Below, one piece after another: positions 1 through 12,736 of a stretch of DNA of 64,000 nt. Both the position numbers and the translations under genes were made by a program. The stretch is from NCBI RefSeq assembly GCF_035222375.1, contig NC_085887.1:2517501-2581500 (forward strand), given 5' to 3'. A model generated the notes under the pieces. That model saw only the letters and a program-made list of their open reading frames with translations, did not search any database and had not been told where the DNA came from. The first letter of the stretch is position 1, and every line of letters begins with the position of its first letter. This DNA comes from Podospora pseudocomata (taxonomy: Eukaryota > Ascomycota > Sordariomycetes > Sordariales > Podosporaceae).

Positions 1-1392
1 AGCTCCCGCAAGTCACGAAGCTCACGGAGAGCACGAAGTTCGCCCATCTCGGCATATGAAAGCCCTCTTGGCGATCCTCGAGATGATGTATCGGCCGCAA
101 GCTCTCGAAGCCATGTGTCTAGCACTTCCGCTGGTGGTACCCTTGGTGTGAGTGATTTGCTGTGAAGTTGAGCCTTGCCACTAGGCCAGGTATCAGAGCT
201 TGATGGTGTTTTGCTTCGTTGCCGTTGTGAGCGGATCAGGTATATGATGCCCCCTAGGAGAAATAGTACTGCTATGGCTGAGCCCGCGATGGTTCCAGTA
301 AGGGTTGGAGTGTCTAGTGAGCTTGGGATAGGAGGGGTTGAAGAGGTTGAGGTGGGGGGCCCGGAGAGATTTGTACTAGAATTGCCAGATGTATTTGGGG
401 CCAGAGTGCTCTCCGAGTTTGAGGCAGAAATACCTGGTGAGTGTGAAGCGGTGGTTTCTGGGGATTTTGAAGCGGTGGTATCTGGGGACTTTGAAGCGCC
501 ATCTCCAGAGGTATTTGAGGCAGGGGCTCGTATTGCTGTCGAGAAGCTTGTTTCAATGATTTTACCTCCGGCTTGAGACATGTTAGGACTCGAAAAAGAA
601 AATGTGATAAAGGGGTACTTACCCAGTGCAAAGGGAGACGCTGAGGAGCTAGCTTATTGATCGATATATGTCAGATAACAATGGGACCAAACCCGTGGTA
701 CTGGCGCTGACATACAGGATAATGGAACAGTGCCTCTGGCGTTGGTTGGGCTGCTCCCTGGGGAACTTGCAGGAGTGGGAGGAGAAAACGGCTCGCTAGG
801 TAACGGAACGTCGGTTGTGATACTATTTATGGTTATACCAGTGGATGGTGCAATGGGCTCTTCGTTAGGAGGCGGTGTGCTGGGTATGGGTGCTGCCCTG
901 GGTGTTTGGGGTGAAGTGGCGGGACTGATATCGATGACAGGTTTGTCCGTACTTTCAGGGACCTTAACGATGGTCGCTGGGGTGATTGGTTTGCTGATTG
1001 GCATATCGGTGCTGGTCATGTACTGAACGGGTGGTAATGATTCGCAGTAATCCAACCACGGTTGGAAAGTAGGCGTGAGATATTCTCTTTCCGCAACCCC
1101 GTACATGCCATAGTCGCTCATGTCACGAATACACATTCTACAGTCATTGTATGAGCTGTAGAACACAGAGTCCTCTTCGCACAACTCTGGATCTTTGCCA
1201 ATCCTCTGCGCCTCAAGATAGGCACTATCTATTGATATATTAGTACTGTATTTTTTTTTCGTGAGCCTAGAGCCACTCACCGCAGACTGAGAAGCAGGGA
1301 GCTGGCACATGAATAATGCCATCAGTGTACTGTCTCGTCCGCAAATTCACGGATCGCCCCCTCGGGCCTTTCGTCCCAACCTCGTGCTCCAT
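1..1392 (-). CDS. Cell-surface glycoprotein with single membrane span (3' partial)
   Basis: I do not recognise a named family. The exons I can support are about 1281-1392, 716-1228, 623-652 and 1-571; introns are 1229-1280, 653-715 and 572-622, and all phases close. The N-terminal part has a Cys module (APCFSVC, then ELCEEDS and CRMCI), of the kind seen in fungal secreted proteins. A Ser/Thr/Pro-rich stalk follows, with ten-residue repeats of the type SPxTTASKSP. Near 240-310 is one hydrophobic span (TIAGSAIAVLFLLGGIIYLI) followed by basic residues, so the topology is outside stalk, one span and a cytosolic tail. The tail runs in frame to base 1, so the C-terminus lies outside the window. The start is uncertain: the in-frame ATG at 1392 gives no signal peptide, so an upstream exon is likely. 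A sensor or wall-anchoring role is inference only. Confidence 0.68.
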
Positions 1393-2768
1393 AGAAGATG
1401 CGCCTAGGCCTGCTACAAGAGATGATGGGCGGCCTGGTTATGTTAGAATGAGATACAGGAAGACAGAGAAGGGACTGCAACACACTAGATTTATAATGCG
1501 AAACTGCCGCCTTGAACATGTATAGCCCCCAAGTACGTATGCGGTCTTGGGGCGGATTTTCGACGAGACGCTGAAATAAATTGCGGTGATACTACATCAC
1601 CCAGCCTCCATTCTTCCGGCATTGGGATATGTGATGTGCAAAACTGCAAATACCTGTAAGTGCTTCCACAAACCTCTTATAATGGGAACAGCCTTCTCTT
1701 GATGTCAGTATTTACTTGTACGGCCTTGCAACCTTGGACGAGGAGTGTCCGAGTGATGACAGGAGAGAGGCTTGGCTGTAAGCCCAGCATAAATGAAAAC
1801 TTGCAACCATTTCATCCCTTCGGCTCAGCTGATCTTCTGGGAAACAGAAAGTTATTCGCTTCCGAGGATGCAGTTGCTGTCAATGCTGTGGTTACAAAGA
1901 TCGAATGCAGTCGATTTTCGACTTGGACTGTAAGTGTGTCTATAACCCCATGGCTTGGCACATCAATAGTTGATATACCCAACCTGCGGTCTGCACCGGG
2001 TTTGTGCTTTTGGTGAGAGATGCGTATCTCATCTCTCCTGTGACAATATCAGGCCCTTGATGCCACAAATAAAGAGGGAGAAGTCCCATCCAGGTTTTTG
2101 TCGCGATGAGGTGGCACTGATGTTGGGCCATGAGGCTGCAGTCGAGCACCGTGTCCGCCATTGGGTATCTGAGATCGTTTGGTGCCTTAATGATGGTCGG
2201 CAGCTAATAAGATGTCTGAGCTTGACACGAGGATTGAAGACAATTGGTAAAAGCCGTCTCTTGGTGATGAGACGAGGTGCAAGCTCCGAGGTGCAGACCC
2301 CTTGCATCACCTGAGCATGCAGGCTGTCCGCCGGTGCTGGGCTGGCATTTCTCTGGATCGACCGGGCCGCTGCACACTCTTTCCGTGCACCATTCAAGCT
2401 TCTGCGCTGTTTCACTCAACTCACCCTCGACGAAAACTCGGGCGCTCGTTTGCGTGTTCACAATTCACCTTTTACTCAACGTCTCTTTTCTGACGTGTCG
2501 CTGACCGACTTTTGCATCTTTTTCCTGTTCTATACCCCACAAGCCTCTTTTTCCCCTCTCGTAGTTTTTGCCAAGCATTCTCGGATCTCGAAACCAACGT
2601 GATGCATCTCACAAACTGAAGAACAGGCGCAGCCACCTCTTGTGAGACGCGTGTCCACTGAAAGATTGATTCAAGGACACCCCTTACCAGTTGTCTCCAA
2701 CCAGCTTATTCACTCGCTCGAGGGACAAAGAATACTCCAAGTCGCTTCGGCGCCCGCGCGCATTCACC
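1393..2768. other. Intergenic, no supported gene
   Basis: Only short overlapping open frames occur on both strands (for example around 1660-2016 and 2029-2415), with no recognisable domain and no consistent splice pattern. The part next to 2769 is pyrimidine-rich and probably holds the promoter and leader of the downstream gene. A missing first exon of the leftmost gene may also lie between 1393 and about 1560. Confidence 0.5.
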
Positions 2769-5241
2769 ATGGCCGACGAGGAACAGCCCAAGAAGAAGAG
2801 CTTCTGGGGGCTCTTACGGGCGAAGAGCACTGCCAGTAAAATATCCAAATTTGTATGCTTCTTCACGTCTCTCGACAGACCGATGTGTGTACTAACATGA
2901 TTTGAATAAGCTGGAGAAAGACCCACAACGAAGGGCAAGCACTGGGGAAGTGTACCGGCAGCGGAGGCAATCAGAGCCCGTCATCTCAGAGTTGAGGCCA
3001 TCTGCCTCACGTCGGAGACCAAGGCGGACCAACCCGGATGCAACCAAGGGGAAAGGCCGGGAGGATACATACGGCCCTTCCCACGATGCCGGACCCCTGA
3101 CGGAATGGCCGCCCTCCGGCATGTCTAGCACCGAAGAGCTGACGCTGGGTCCGGCAATGCAGCTCATCTCGAGAGGAGTCCCCGCTTTCAAGGGACACAA
3201 ACGCCCAATACCGCATGTCTCGGATCACTACTATGCCATGTTCGCAACAGTAGCCGGAAACCGTGGCGAGGAGACGGACGCTGCTAACCATCATGACTCC
3301 ATGACACAGCTCATGACCCTGTGCCTTTTGGGTTCAGGCCCGGCAACTTACCCGTGGGAGACGCTTGAACAACCCAGTTATTCATTCTGCTTTGGAAGAC
3401 GCCCAGGGACCATCACTCTCAACCATTGGGCATCACTCGCGAGCGTCCTCCCAACAACTATCCCGTTGCGCGACTCAGGCATTGAGCCACGAGAGGTTGA
3501 CCTCGAGACCATCTTTGCACGCATCAGAGATTTGGAAAGGGGACTGGAGGACGATAATGAGGACCTGATGTACAAAAACCTTTACCGGAGGCTACTCAGA
3601 GACCCAGACAAGCACAGAAGCCCACACAAGACACTGGACACGCAAATTATGGACTTGTTCATGGTGCTCTCACGACCTGATTGGATCGATTTTACCAATC
3701 TTAAAAATCAGGTGGTGACCAAGTTCATCTTCGACACCAGTGCTGCCAACGCTGAGCAATATCGAAAGTTCTTCCACCAGCTCCTCCTGAGCATTGAGTT
3801 AGATCTTCGAATCAATTCCAGACACCACATGACCGATGCCAGAGAGAGGTTACTAGCCCAAATACCACCAACGATACAATGGAGCCTCGCCCTTGCTCGA
3901 CGATGGCGCGAGAACGTCCGCGTAGAGGCCTACGGTCCAACACCCGACGATATCCGCCTCCGCTTCAAACTCAAACGTCGTCAAGTCAAGATGCTCAAGC
4001 GTTTCGCCCAAATGATGAAGTGGCCCAATCTTTCCGAAACCCTGCGTGAGCTCAAACAACGAGATGAAGACTGCGTCCTCGATCTTGTCAGCTCCCACGC
4101 CATGGCCTTCTTCAGCGGGCTTGTCCTCCCGGGCCCTACTTTCCCTTTTCTTATAATGAATTCCCTGCTTGACATTGATCCAGACAGAGCCACTGACGAT
4201 CTGGCTCTACTGACTCACATTCACCCCAGCTGTGGCTTCCAGTACCGTAACAGTTATACTTACTGGACCGCCACTTCCATCGTAGGCAAAGTACTCGCAC
4301 CTACCTGCCGCTCATTAGGAGGCTGGGTCGGGCCGGCTCGTCCAACTGGCGATCTTGCCCGCTCTCAAATAGCACGTATTCGATCCCGACGACCCCCTAA
4401 CAAGGTAACGCCGGAGGATATCCGGTCTATGTCTGAGCGGTCTGATCCCCTCGGCCCCCCAACACAAGTCTTCCCAGTCAGCGAATATGCCCTGGTAGCC
4501 CCCGACCGCGACGAAGACGGCTACCTTGCCGATCTAGTCCGCATCGAACTCCTCAACCTCCGTCCTGTCGGACCAAACAATAACACCCGCCCCAACACTC
4601 CTCGATCAACCAATACCAAGTCCGACACCTCCAGCCCACCAAAGTGGTACGACGCCAGCATCCAATTCGCCATCGATGGTGTTTCCTGGCCTTTACGACT
4701 CACCTTTGACGTGAGCTTCATCAGTGCCTGGCCTTGTACCGACGGTCCTCATCCATTGTTCTTCGACTATGTATACACACCAGTCAAAGCGGATGAGTTG
4801 GTCAAAGTGCGAGACTGGCCTGGGGTGTTTGGAACCGGGGCAGGAACTCATAGTCATGGGCAGAACGAGAGAAACGCGAGGAGCTTATCGCCCACGACCC
4901 CTGGACAGGGGGCAAGTGGCGGACATAACAATCAAGGGAGAACGGGGGTGTCAAGTCCGAGTACTTTGAGTGGCGGGGATGATGAGAAGGTGCTGGTGGT
5001 GGAGGCATTTGGGGTGCCGGATAATGAGGTTCTGGCTAGGGCTTGGTGCGCGCATTGGGGATTGAGTGCGGTTGTGGCGGATTTGGGGAAGACCTGGTAT
5101 GTTTTTATCTCTTACAGTTACTATTCCATGTGGTGCTAATATGGGTATAGTATGGCCTGTGCAATCAGAGAGGCATACGCAGCTACAGTCACGGTAGTGA
5201 TCTTGGTGGACGATGACCAAGATAACCGACGGGATGATTAG
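2769..5241 (+). CDS. Conserved-looking fungal protein of unknown function, 786 aa
   Basis: Three exons are visible: 2769-2852, 2911-5096 and 5151-5241. The first intron has a TACTAAC branch site, and the second has GTATGT with GCTAAT before ATAG; the spliced frame is open for 786 residues. The start MADEEQPKKKSFWG follows CACC at 2769. I recognise no domain. The N-terminal 100 residues are basic and probably disordered (RRQSEP, SRRRPRR). A largely ordered middle part follows, with hydrophobic helices and a HIHPSCGFQYRNSYTYW patch. The region around residues 560-690 is low in complexity (repeated Asn/Thr/Pro/Gly), and the C-terminus is acidic (VDDDQDNRRDD). A shorter second-intron acceptor at 5116 would stop early, so the 5150 acceptor was chosen. 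No membrane segment or signal peptide is evident. Confidence 0.8.
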
Positions 5242-7589
5242 ACAATCGGAAGAGAGAGGGTATCAAATCAGTCAGGGTGGAGATATAACAACAAAGCCTT
5301 TCTTTAATTTTTAAGACGAGCAAGCGGAAGAATGATATCCAAGAATTAGGGAGAGAGGGGGAATTTAGTTTGACATGTTCAAGGTCAGGAGCGAGGATCA
5401 TTGGCCAGGTGCTATGGTTCAGCTAGGGAGCGTGGAGCAATTTGTTTCTTCTTGATTTTTGATGTATTTACAGTAGCTAGCATTGCGTTTTTTGGTTCGG
5501 TTATTTGGCTTGATATCTTGTAAGAGATGAGCACAGAAGGAAGGGGATGAAAAGCAATACCCTGTTGGAACTTGGCTCTTTTGACCTTAAACTTGCCTAT
5601 ACCTGGGAGAACATGCTCAGGTGAGCCGTCAAGTGCTTATATACTCATCTATTAAGCTTTAAACGGAACCATTTCACCACCCCAGCTCAGCTTTGTTAGC
5701 TCTCGCCCTGCATTTTAGCCAGCCATCTCAGTTATCAAATGTCACGAATGGGATACCAGGCTTTCCAGCATAGCCACTCTTGGAAGTTTGTCACATCTTT
5801 CACTTTTGCTACCAACTCACCCACTCATCAGTCCACACCACGCGTCCCCCTTACTAACAGGACAAAAAAGCATGTGCAAAGTGTGCAAATGGATATCTCG
5901 AACAAGAGTACCGGGCATTCAACATTGCCCGGATGCCCGGATGCCTAGGTAGCTTACACGTGCGAACCAAGATCTGAACAACCCATTCGAGTGGGATGAC
6001 TGATGTCGGTAGGTAATACGCACCCAATCAATCTGATAATATCCATCAGTTGCTGTGCCTTATTCAGCTTGCCCTGTCATCCATCGCCTTACTTCCATGC
6101 AGCTCTCCAGTTGCGCCTTCCTTCGGTATCGCCACATCCAAGGAAACAGATAGAACAGACCGGTTAATATTATGAGTGGTCAACAAGTCATGGTGTGTGT
6201 CACGGTCCCAAGGACTTGGGCAAGAAGGAAACCCTAGGTAGGTACTCGGGCGGTCAAAAAGGAAAGTGCCTCCGGGGAAGACGGGAAGGGGCGAGCTGGG
6301 GAAGCAAGCACAAAATTTTCACTTTTTCACTTGTACAGAAAGAGCACTTTCCCACGATCGTACCTACCCGACGCAACTGCTTGACTATCTGCAGAAATTT
6401 TCACTTTGCTCTTTCTACTCACTTTTCCATTTTGCAAAGCCATGTGTCAAAGGATTTTGATTTCCCAGCGTCATCATTCGTTACCTACAGCCTATGTCCG
6501 AAGAGGTCCGCGGAACCTTTTTCAGTCCACATCCTTCCGGCCTCAGACATGAGGCCTTCCTTCCTCCACATAGTCGGATACCAAATTCCACCCACCTGAC
6601 GGAGAAACTCGAGAGAGGACAACCGAAACAACCCGGACACAATATTCCCTCACACCATCCTGCCCCCATCGGCCCGAGGGAAGAAACGAATCCAAAAAAA
6701 GACCAGCTTTCGAAGAACCGAAAGAGACCCCATCCAAAATACCCCGTCCATACACCGCCAAAATCATAACGTCGTCATCATAAACCCGTCTGTCTTCCCC
6801 ATGCTGATTTCCAAATCGACCGAATTCCAACCACCGACCTCCCATCCGACCTCCCCTCCCTGCATCACCCCAACCCTCATCCGATTCGAAACACGTACAC
6901 GCGGTCCCAGCACACCGGTTCAATCAAGCCCATCCCGCCCAAGGCAGACTTCCACCTTGTCCTCCTCAAAATCAGCCTTGCCAACCCGTCTGTCAAACCA
7001 CACAATATCACACAACGCTAGAGACATGAAGGGAAAAATATGCAAGTCATCCGATAGCCACACTATCAAACTGCATGGTTCGGTTTCCTGCATTTTTGGG
7101 TTTTTCATAAAAACGTATAAGTTATGAGATGAAACAGGAAATAGTCAAATAGGTGAAGAGTCTCAACCCCGAATTTCCAAATTCTCGACCACAAAGAAAA
7201 TTCCATCAACCCCTGTCACGACCCCCAGACCCAACAGTCATCCAAGAGACCCGAAAAGAGGACAGTATTTGTCTCAATCCCCGGCCCGGAGTTATGCCAA
7301 GTCGGAGAAGAGTAAAATTCCGTCCGGCCGGCCCCACGTCGAGCGATCAAACCCGGTCCAACCGAGATCCGACTCGCGATTTGCGTGGCGCAAGGAGACG
7401 CGTTGTTTTAACGCGAAGCTAGGCAGCAGCCACCTTCTCCTTGTTTCTTTTTTTTGTTTTTTTGTTTTGTTTACTCAACGGATCAGGATGCAGTTGGAAG
7501 ACATGAGAGAACTGTTAAGACCAGATTGTTCGCAAGACGGCGGTTTTCGCCCTCGTAATGTGAACTAAACCAGGTAAGTGAACAGTCCC
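5242..7589. other. Intergenic, no supported gene
   Basis: This 2.3-kb spacer lies between two convergent genes, so it holds both 3' ends. It contains CTAGGTAGGTA-type motifs near 6005, 6234 and 6361 and many short frames rich in Pro, Ser and His. None of these shows a domain or a splice-supported structure. Confidence 0.5.
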
Positions 7590-8462
7590 CTATCGTCTCG
7601 ACCGATATCCCGAGCCTTGAGAGTATAATTCATCCATTCGATGCCGACTCGACGAATTTCTCGATGGTCGTGACATTGATGAAGACGATGACGGCGGAGC
7701 CGCGCCTGGTGTCCCTGGGATCTGGAGTTGTGGCGGCAACTCATCGAACTGCATCGCGAGGCGATACGTGTGTTCGGGAATCAGACGCTGCCTATACATA
7801 TGTTCGACGACGTGGAAGTCTGGACGCATATGGTCGCTTGTCACCCGCTCGAAATCAATATGCCAGCGAATATGCTGCATGCGCTCGTAAAATCTGGGAT
7901 ACAGGTCGCTAGGGGACTCGGCGACGAAGGGGTAGTCATCGCAGAACCAGCAACGAGACTGCACAGGCAACTTCTCTCTCAAGTGGCGGACATGGTGTTC
8001 AATCCAACCAACTTCGTCATCAAGTCGAAATGTTGCCGAACAGCCCTTGAGCTCGCTGAATTCGCACCACAGCTCACCAGTCTGCTGCGTCCAATTGGTA
8101 GCAGCTGGTGACGCCGCAATACTTCTTCGTCCGGACGCTATCGAAGTTCTGCCTACCGAGCTCTGGTCATCCCATCGGCTGAATACAGATGCTGTACTGG
8201 ACTGCATCGTGGATGTAGTGGTATATGCTCGTGACGCAACACTCGGCGCTGCTGTATATGACGATTGGACGTCAGAATTGGTATGGTCAAACTCAGAACC
8301 ATCTGGCAAGTCACCGCTGACTATCGAGACTGCATATCGGGGAGTCTCAACACCGACACTGTATGGGTTCTGGGAATAGCCGTACACTCCAGTGTAGTCG
8401 CTCGAAGGATACGTGCGAAGAAAGTTGTGAATCTCGTTGGGATCAAAACCAGGGCCAGCCAT
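7590..8462 (-). CDS. Protein with two degenerate zinc-finger-like motifs, 290 aa
   Basis: This is a single-exon gene. The start MAGPGFDPNEIHNFL at 8462 is preferred over an in-frame ATG 39 codons upstream, because the upstream extension is Pro/Leu-rich and looks like leader sequence. Residues 1-125 are Ser/Thr/Tyr-rich and probably disordered. Around residues 130-230 are two successive Cys/His groups. The first has CEFSELKGC and then HHVRH. The second has CWFC and then HIRWH. The spacing differs from classical C2H2 fingers (seven residues between the first Cys pair, about twenty before the second His pair). The C-terminal 35 residues are Ser/Arg-rich and end GYRSRR. Related architectures are common in Pezizomycotina as uncharacterised C2H2-type proteins. 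Zinc binding and a nuclear role are inference. Confidence 0.75.
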   Translation of the reverse strand: MAGPGFDPNEIHNFLRTYPSSDYTGVYGYSQNPYSVGVETPRYAVSIVSGDLPDGSEFDHTNSDVQSSYTAAPSVASRAYTTTSTMQSSTASVFSRWDDQSSVGRTSIASGRRSIAASPAATNWTQQTGELWCEFSELKGCSATFRLDDEVGWIEHHVRHLREKLPVQSRCWFCDDYPFVAESPSDLYPRFYERMQHIRWHIDFERVTSDHMRPDFHVVEHMYRQRLIPEHTYRLAMQFDELPPQLQIPGTPGAAPPSSSSSMSRPSRNSSSRHRMDELYSQGSGYRSRR

Positions 8463-10587
8463 GGTGGTAATGGCCGATGCGCCGGGGTGGCGGTGACAGA
8501 CAAGCTTAAGAAAGAGGGGGAGCGAGTGCTCTGTGAGGGGTGTTGGGGGTTTCAATTGGCGGGGGCTGGCGAGGTCCAATGGGTGAGCAGGGGGCTTATT
8601 CCTTCACTCAGCTATGTGCTGACTGCCGTTGACCGATCTGATTCAAATCGCAAGCTGCTGCAGTCCTTGGGAAGTCCTACTGCAAGTAATTGCCAACACG
8701 CAGGCAAGGGACCAAGCAAGTGTTCTTGATTCCAAACCCTACGCAGTTAGCTGGGCGTTGAGGCGAGCAGATGCTGGGTGGTATCAAGTGTGCTATCGCG
8801 GATTCGAGCGCAAAGCCGCACAGCTACGGCACAGGAGGGGCCGGTATTGAAACGGCACAAGGGAACCGAGACGGAGCTGACGTCGTACAGATGCGATGCT
8901 GGCGGTGTTTTCTTGCTGTGTTGATGGAGCAATATGTGGTGGGCGTTTCCCAGCAAGAGAGAGAACGGTGGGATGGGGGATGTTTTGGAAAAGAGAAGCG
9001 GGAACTTGGGTCTGATAAAACTGGATGGAAATGAGGGGCAGCTGTGAAGAGTGCGGGTGGTGTTGTTGAATGGTATTTGGGGCCGAGCTGTGATGTGTGG
9101 GTGGCGCCTGTCAATTTTGGAAATGACATTTCACTCAGGATAAGCAGTCACGTCCGCGTTTCCGGGAGTTCCAGGATGTTATCAACTTTTCCATTTCCAC
9201 TTCAACGCAACATCGACCGCTACATCGATCAACACCAGTCACATTTTTCGTTCTCGTTCCTCTTACAGAGGCGGCATGATCCATCCAGCTACATGGAGTC
9301 CTTGCATCGTTTCTGCCGGAGCCCACACCACCCTCGAGGCCTGGAGCCATGCATTTCTGGGTCGAGGTGTTAAGATGCTCTTTGCTATCTTGTGGCTTCT
9401 CTGCCACTTCTGTTCATGTCTCGACCGCCATTTCCTCACAGTCGTCATTATTTAGAGGGTCATCTCGACCTCAAGCTTGACGAATGATTCACGCGGGTAA
9501 AAACCACATAGCTTAAGTCCATACAAGCGACGCAGCATGCCGCATTAGCCCTTGGCCAAAGTCTTACTGCAGCCACCGCTCCGCTTCAACTCACTGGCTA
9601 CCACTCTCTCATGCTGCCAGCTGCAGCTTCTCCGCAGAGCTGATGACCATGGCCAGGACGGGACGGATGCCATCTGCAGGGTTTAACCAGTCATTCAGTA
9701 GCCTTTGACCGATTTAAATCTCACCAACCGAGTCATATATTTCATATACCACCGCGTTGTTGCTTTGTGGTATGCTCCAGATGGACAGAGCTCTACTGGA
9801 AGATGGGCGGGTACGTGGCATACCGGGAAGGGATCGCACCGCGCGGGCCTGATAATAGAGTGCCGGCGGAATTATACTCTAATTCGATTTGCTCCCCAGA
9901 TTACAGAACACCTGGTTGGATAAGATATCGAGGAGCCAACGCCGAGATCTATTCCTGTGGTAAAACCACATCGAGCTTGCGACAAACCTGCTTAATACTT
10001 AGCCTCCGATCCGACGCAGTTGCGATAAAACCGACAGCCAGACATCAAAGCATGTTCGTCTGTGAGCGACAGGACTCCAACTGGAATCAAAACTAGGAGG
10101 TTTCCCCACAGATTGAGGCTCTGCGTGCCCAAAAATCCGACCGCTGGGGTGATGGAGTATCTCACCACTTTGTTTCGGCTCGAAAACACGGACCATGCAG
10201 CGTGCCACTGCATCTGCAATCCATTTGCCATGTTGGTTGAGATTTTTGTACCCTCGCTGACCCAAGCGAGGCCTCCTCCATTCAGAGCATGCGGGATGGA
10301 CTGTAAAAGGTCACCAGCTCGGAAGCTCAAGCATGGAAGAATCCCGACATCATGAAATACCACAGTCAAGGCACATTAGCCGGCATACCGGTCTGCATCT
10401 CTATTCGGCAGGTTTGACAGATTGGGTTGCGAGGGATCGGTGCACCCGACCTCTACGACGAAAAGATCCCGGCATACGCATTCCTGTACGTGTACCGTAC
10501 GCACCATTTAGTAGCCCAAGTGGAGACAAATTCGGCGGCTATCATTATCTTGCATCACGCCCATTCCTTTCTTTGCGGCTCAAACTC
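8463..10587. other. Intergenic, no supported gene
   Basis: The spacer holds the upstream region of the zinc-finger-like gene and the 3' flank of the coiled-coil gene. Open frames of up to about 150 codons occur (for example 8265-8729 and 9992-10369), but they overlap on several frames and lack domains or splice support. Confidence 0.45.
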
Positions 10588-12171
10588 TTATTCGGGACAG
10601 CAGAGGACTCTTGCCTTTGAGATCACGTTCCGGAACTGAAGATGCCCGCCAGTCTCGTCACCTCTCTTGATGATTCCGGGGAATGTCACGCAGGAGATCT
10701 CTCGTTCGAACAGGCCCTCTTCGTCTTCACCGCCGATGTCTTCCATGGTCTCGGCGTCAAACATGATTTGCTGGTGGGGGAGGACTTGAGGCATGTGGAC
10801 AGCAAAGACGGCTTTTTGGACAGCAAGCAGGCGTGACAGATCAACAGCGCTGGCGATGAGGGACCGGAGACCCTGGTCTCGGGCATCGTTGGACTTTGAG
10901 GATGTTATCTCGTCGAGCAGCCTGTTGACTTTGGCCACGAGGGCGTCTACGATGGTCGAGGTTTCTCTTTGGAGCTTCCCGCTGGCGTCCTTTTGGAGGA
11001 TGGCCAGGGTTAGGGAGCGCCACTGGGACATCATTTCAGGGGAGGTTGCTTGTGGGCGGTGAGTTGTTCATACTTGTGATGATTGTGTTGTTTCTGATTG
11101 GGGGGTTTGGCTTACCATAGGTGCCCAATGACTTTTCGGCTTCGGCTAGCTTGTCGGCTTCTGAGGGGGATAAACCGACGAAGTAGGTGTTGAATATTGA
11201 CTCGGTGAGCAGTCGCGAGACGAGGGACTGTAGGAGGTGGATCTTGGCTGTTGAGACGAGGTCTCTGTATGTTGGGACTAGGCGGTCAAGTTCTGTGAGG
11301 GTAGTCTCGCTGGCATGGGAGAGGTCTGTTTTGAAAGAGCCGCAGTATTAGTTGAAAGAGCCTTTTAGCAATATCCTCACCGCTGGTTGATCCTTTTGCA
11401 GCCTCGTCCTCTCCCATTCTACGGTATGTCTTTTTTTGCATGTGGGAGCCTCCTTGTGCCTAATGGAGGAGCGACAAGATCCATCACAGTTGAGAGCCTC
11501 ATTGAGCTCCCCAAAACCTCCCATCACGCCCAGATCGATTCTGTCAGATAATGTTAAAAATTCCACCTACCAATCTTACTCCTCCTCCAATAAACCAAAA
11601 CCCAGTTCTGCAGGCCATTCCCTAGCTTGCCCATGCCCTCCTCAAAGACCTCGTCGCTTGTTGTTTGCCCGGACCCGTTGATTCCCGCCCCGCCGTTGCC
11701 CGATTTACTGACGAACTCCTTCAACCCTCGTATTTGGTCTTGGAGCTGGGCGAGTTCTTGCCTGTGGTCTGTTTTTACCTGGCGGAGGGTGTCCCTTAGG
11801 AGGGTGTTTTGGGCGTCGAGGGCGTTGATGTTGTCTTTGAGATGGAGGTTTTCTTGTTGGAGCGCTGATAGCTCGTCTTCTGAACTGTCCTGCATGTTGT
11901 AGTGGCCTGGTTCTTCTTTTGGGCGGGCCGGGGATGGGGATGGGTTGCGGGAGAGGGAGAGGGAGGAGGTTCGAGATGGGGTTGTCGGATGGAGATTTGA
12001 CGTGGTGTTTCGTGAGGAGGGGGTTGCGAGGGAGGAGGAGCGAGGGGTGGGCGTTGGTGAGAGGGCTCGGGTGAGGGCAGTGGTGGCTGCTGTTGTTGCT
12101 GTTGATGAGGGGGGTTGGTTCAAGTTGCGGCGACGGTTGGAAGAAGGGGATGGTTTTGGAGAGTGGGGCAT
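10588..12171 (-). CDS. Coiled-coil protein of unknown function, 423 aa
   Basis: Exons are 11571-12171, 11116-11325 and 10588-11048. The first intron is long for this window (245 nt, 11326-11570, donor GTAGGT, branch CTAAT, acceptor ACAG). It was chosen because it joins RRSKI directly to DLSHASETTL in phase; shorter alternatives give introns under 35 nt or stops. Residues 1-90 are Ser/Thr/Pro-rich. Residues about 95-150 form a strongly predicted coiled coil (ELSALQQENLHLKDNIN and following heptads). A helical C-terminal half follows, containing LQNWVLVYWRR, FNTYFVGLSPSEADKL and MMSQWRSLTLAIL. I believe the C-terminal half belongs to a family widespread in Pezizomycotina, but I cannot name a function. 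No signal peptide or membrane span is seen. Confidence 0.78.
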
Positions 12172-12736
12172 GTCGTTATTTGGATGTCGTGTTGGTGTGG
12201 TGGTTGTTGTTTATTGGTGATCTGTCGTGGTGGTGGTGGTGTTGGTTCGTTTGCTCGCGGAGAGCATCTAGGGGATGGCTTTCTTATGGGTTGGTTGTGT
12301 AAGTACTACTACCACCACCGCCGCGCCGTCTGACGCTGTAAGATTGGCTGATTAATCTCGCTCTTGGAAGAAACTTGCAGCCTAGGGGGCAATATCCGAG
12401 GAAGTGTGTGTAGTAAGATAGCGGCTCCAGGCTGCTGGAATGGATGGTGGTTTTTGATTGCCTTCAGCCTTGGGCGATCCCTCACGTTCGTTTCCGGCAG
12501 GGGGACCCTGTGGGGGTGGCCCAAGCTCCATCTTCCCAGCGGCTCGTCTCGCTCGTGATGGGACAGGGGAGTGATTTAAATGGGTCTGCTGAGCTTGCAG
12601 AAATGTTATCAGATTGGGAGCTGCCTATCCTCACCGTAGGTAGGTAACAAACAACAACCTGGGGCATATTCCATGATTATTTACCAGCATCAACATGGAG
12701 GCAACATCGATAGTTCTCAACCCTGATCATCCCCAT
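12172..12736. other. Intergenic spacer
   Basis: This 565-bp spacer separates two genes on the same strand. It contains GTGGTGGTGG runs near 12225 and a CGTAGGTAGGTAAC motif near 12640. No gene is supported. Confidence 0.5.
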
